From Flavobacterium sp. JAS (GTDB taxonomy: Bacteria > Bacteroidota > Bacteroidia > Flavobacteriales > Flavobacteriaceae), in NCBI RefSeq assembly GCF_020991455.1, contig NZ_JAJMOX010000002.1, positions 1 through 64,000 of the forward strand: DNA of 64,000 bases, written 5' to 3'. This document shows positions 62,929-64,000 of this stretch, one piece after another. The notes under the pieces are model-generated. The model searched no databases, was not told where the DNA came from, and saw nothing but the letters and a program-made list of their open reading frames with translations. The translations under genes and the position numbers were made by a program. How positions within the stretch are numbered: position 1 is the stretch's first letter; the number at the start of each line of letters is the position of its first letter.

Positions 62929-64000
62929 ATGAAATATTTATTAGTCCTACTATTAGCAGGTGTAACCTCTAGTGCTCAAATTCAAAAAGAGCAGCTAAAT
63001 CTTATGCCTTGGCCTCAAAGTGTTGTTGTAAACGATGGGAATTTTGCTTTAAATAAAAATTTTAAAGTAAACATTACCGGAAACCCTAACCCACGTATTT
63101 TTAGTGGAGTAACTCGCTTTTTGCGTCGCTTAGACGGTAGAACTGGTATCTTTTTTCAACAAGGTTTTATTACAAAATTAAATGAAGTTCCAACAGCCGA
63201 GCTTCAGATTAACTGTACTAAAAGCGGAAAAATTGGTTTATATGAAGACGAAAGTTATCATTTAGACATCAAACAAAATCAAATTACAATAAATGCAACA
63301 AGCGATTTAGGCGCACTACATGGTCTTGAAACGTTATTGCAAATGTTGCAGAATAATAGTAACTCATTTTATTTCCCGATCTCACAAATATCTGATTTTC
63401 CAAGATTTACATGGAGAGGTTTGATGATTGATGTTGCAAGGCATTTTCAGCCAATTGATGTTGTCAAAAGAAATATTGACGGATTGGCAGCAATGAAAAT
63501 GAACGTTTTTCACTGGCATTTGGTTGATGATCAAGGTTGGAGAATCGAAATGAAAAAACATAAGAAGCTTATAGATGTAGCTTCAGATGGAATGTATTAC
63601 ACACAAGAGGAAATTAAAAATATCGTAAAATATGCTGATGAGCGCGGTATTTTGGTAGTTCCTGAAATAGATGTTCCCGGTCATGGATCTGCAATTTTAA
63701 CGGCTTACCCGGAAATTGGAAGTAAGGTGATTACATTGACAGGAGGAACTTCTGAAAAAAATATTCAAGGTACAGCAATTGCTACCTATGGAATTGAAAG
63801 AAATGCGGGTATTTTTTCGCCAACATTAGATCCTTCAAATCCTAAAACATATCAATTATTAAGTGAAATTTTTGATGAGGTTTGTCCCTTATTTCCAGGA
63901 GCTTATTTTCATATCGGAGGAGATGAAAATGAAGGAAAAGATTGGGATGCAAATCCAAAAATTCAAGAGTTCATGAAGAAAAATAAGTTAGCTAACAATC
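62929..64000 (+). CDS. GH20 beta-N-acetylhexosaminidase (cut by window end)
   Basis: The frame is open to the end of the window: 357 complete codons of what is normally a 650-780 aa enzyme. A signal peptide covers about 1-16 (ending SSAQ). A GH20b-type N-terminal domain (about 20-145) leads into the catalytic barrel with RGLMIDVARHF, KMNVFHWHLVDDQGWR and the catalytic pair Asp332-Glu333 in HIGGDENEG. It releases terminal GlcNAc from chito-oligosaccharides in the periplasm. It starts 159 bp after the NagB fusion gene in the same orientation. The stop lies outside. Confidence 0.93.
   Translation, partial: MKYLLVLLLAGVTSSAQIQKEQLNLMPWPQSVVVNDGNFALNKNFKVNITGNPNPRIFSGVTRFLRRLDGRTGIFFQQGFITKLNEVPTAELQINCTKSGKIGLYEDESYHLDIKQNQITINATSDLGALHGLETLLQMLQNNSNSFYFPISQISDFPRFTWRGLMIDVARHFQPIDVVKRNIDGLAAMKMNVFHWHLVDDQGWRIEMKKHKKLIDVASDGMYYTQEEIKNIVKYADERGILVVPEIDVPGHGSAILTAYPEIGSKVITLTGGTSEKNIQGTAIATYGIERNAGIFSPTLDPSNPKTYQLLSEIFDEVCPLFPGAYFHIGGDENEGKDWDANPKIQEFMKKNKLANN

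Overview
The window is a piece of a Flavobacterium-type chromosome (phylum Bacteroidota). The signs are AT-rich DNA, A-rich ribosome-binding regions without Shine-Dalgarno motifs, promoters of the Bacteroidota form (TTG, about 19 nt, TAnnTTTG), paired SusC/SusD genes, BshA for bacillithiol, an LptD-type outer-membrane protein and short lipoproteins with a Cys lipobox. There are no tRNA or rRNA genes, no CRISPR array, no insertion sequence and no prophage. It reads as core chromosome ending in one accessory locus for chitin or N-acetylglucosamine use.

Layout. 1-3.6 kb: a TetR regulator with two matching palindromes, a two-gene oxidoreductase operon, and a desaturase relic. 3.6-11.6 kb: D-Ala-D-Ala dipeptidase, a methyltransferase/permease pair, an M43 metalloprotease lipoprotein, and RNA-modification genes (SpoU-type, RsmE, TsaD). 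11.7-16.3 kb: TamB. 16.5-20.6 kb: pfkA, gapA, an N-acetylglucosamine kinase and two methylglyoxal synthase paralogues, one with an altered phosphate pocket. 20.6-29.4 kb: RidA, then an envelope group (LptD, amidase, MCE/MlaD), two membrane-linked iron-sulfur proteins and small conserved genes. 30-43 kb: BshA, a PrcB-like lipoprotein, an LpxH-like phosphatase, AroC, a dicarboxylate symporter, a hybrid histidine kinase, an RhlE helicase, and HutG and HutI. 43.4-47 kb: glutamine cyclotransferase, SRP RNA, an SDR and a fructose-6-phosphate aldolase-type transaldolase.

47.1-64 kb is a polysaccharide utilisation locus: MFS sugar transporter, LytTR response regulator and LytS-type kinase on the minus strand, then susC-susD, susC-susD, a NagB/PIG-L fusion and a GH20 hexosaminidase (cut by the window end) on the plus strand. 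Gene order and content resemble the chitin utilisation locus of Flavobacterium johnsoniae. Together with the kinase, PfkA and GapA near 17-19 kb, the window encodes most steps from chito-oligosaccharide import to glycolysis.

The strongest new observation is regulatory. Both susC promoters, and the MFS promoter on the other strand, carry a GTCGTT-N-GT half-site exactly 62 bp upstream of a TAWATTTAC -7 element. In both susC copies a second half-site follows after a 12-bp spacer, the geometry known for LytTR regulators. Other notable signals are two dispersed structured repeats whose stem sequences differ but stay complementary, a bidirectional terminator whose loop holds the overlapping stop codons of two convergent genes, and several genes that must start without ATG.
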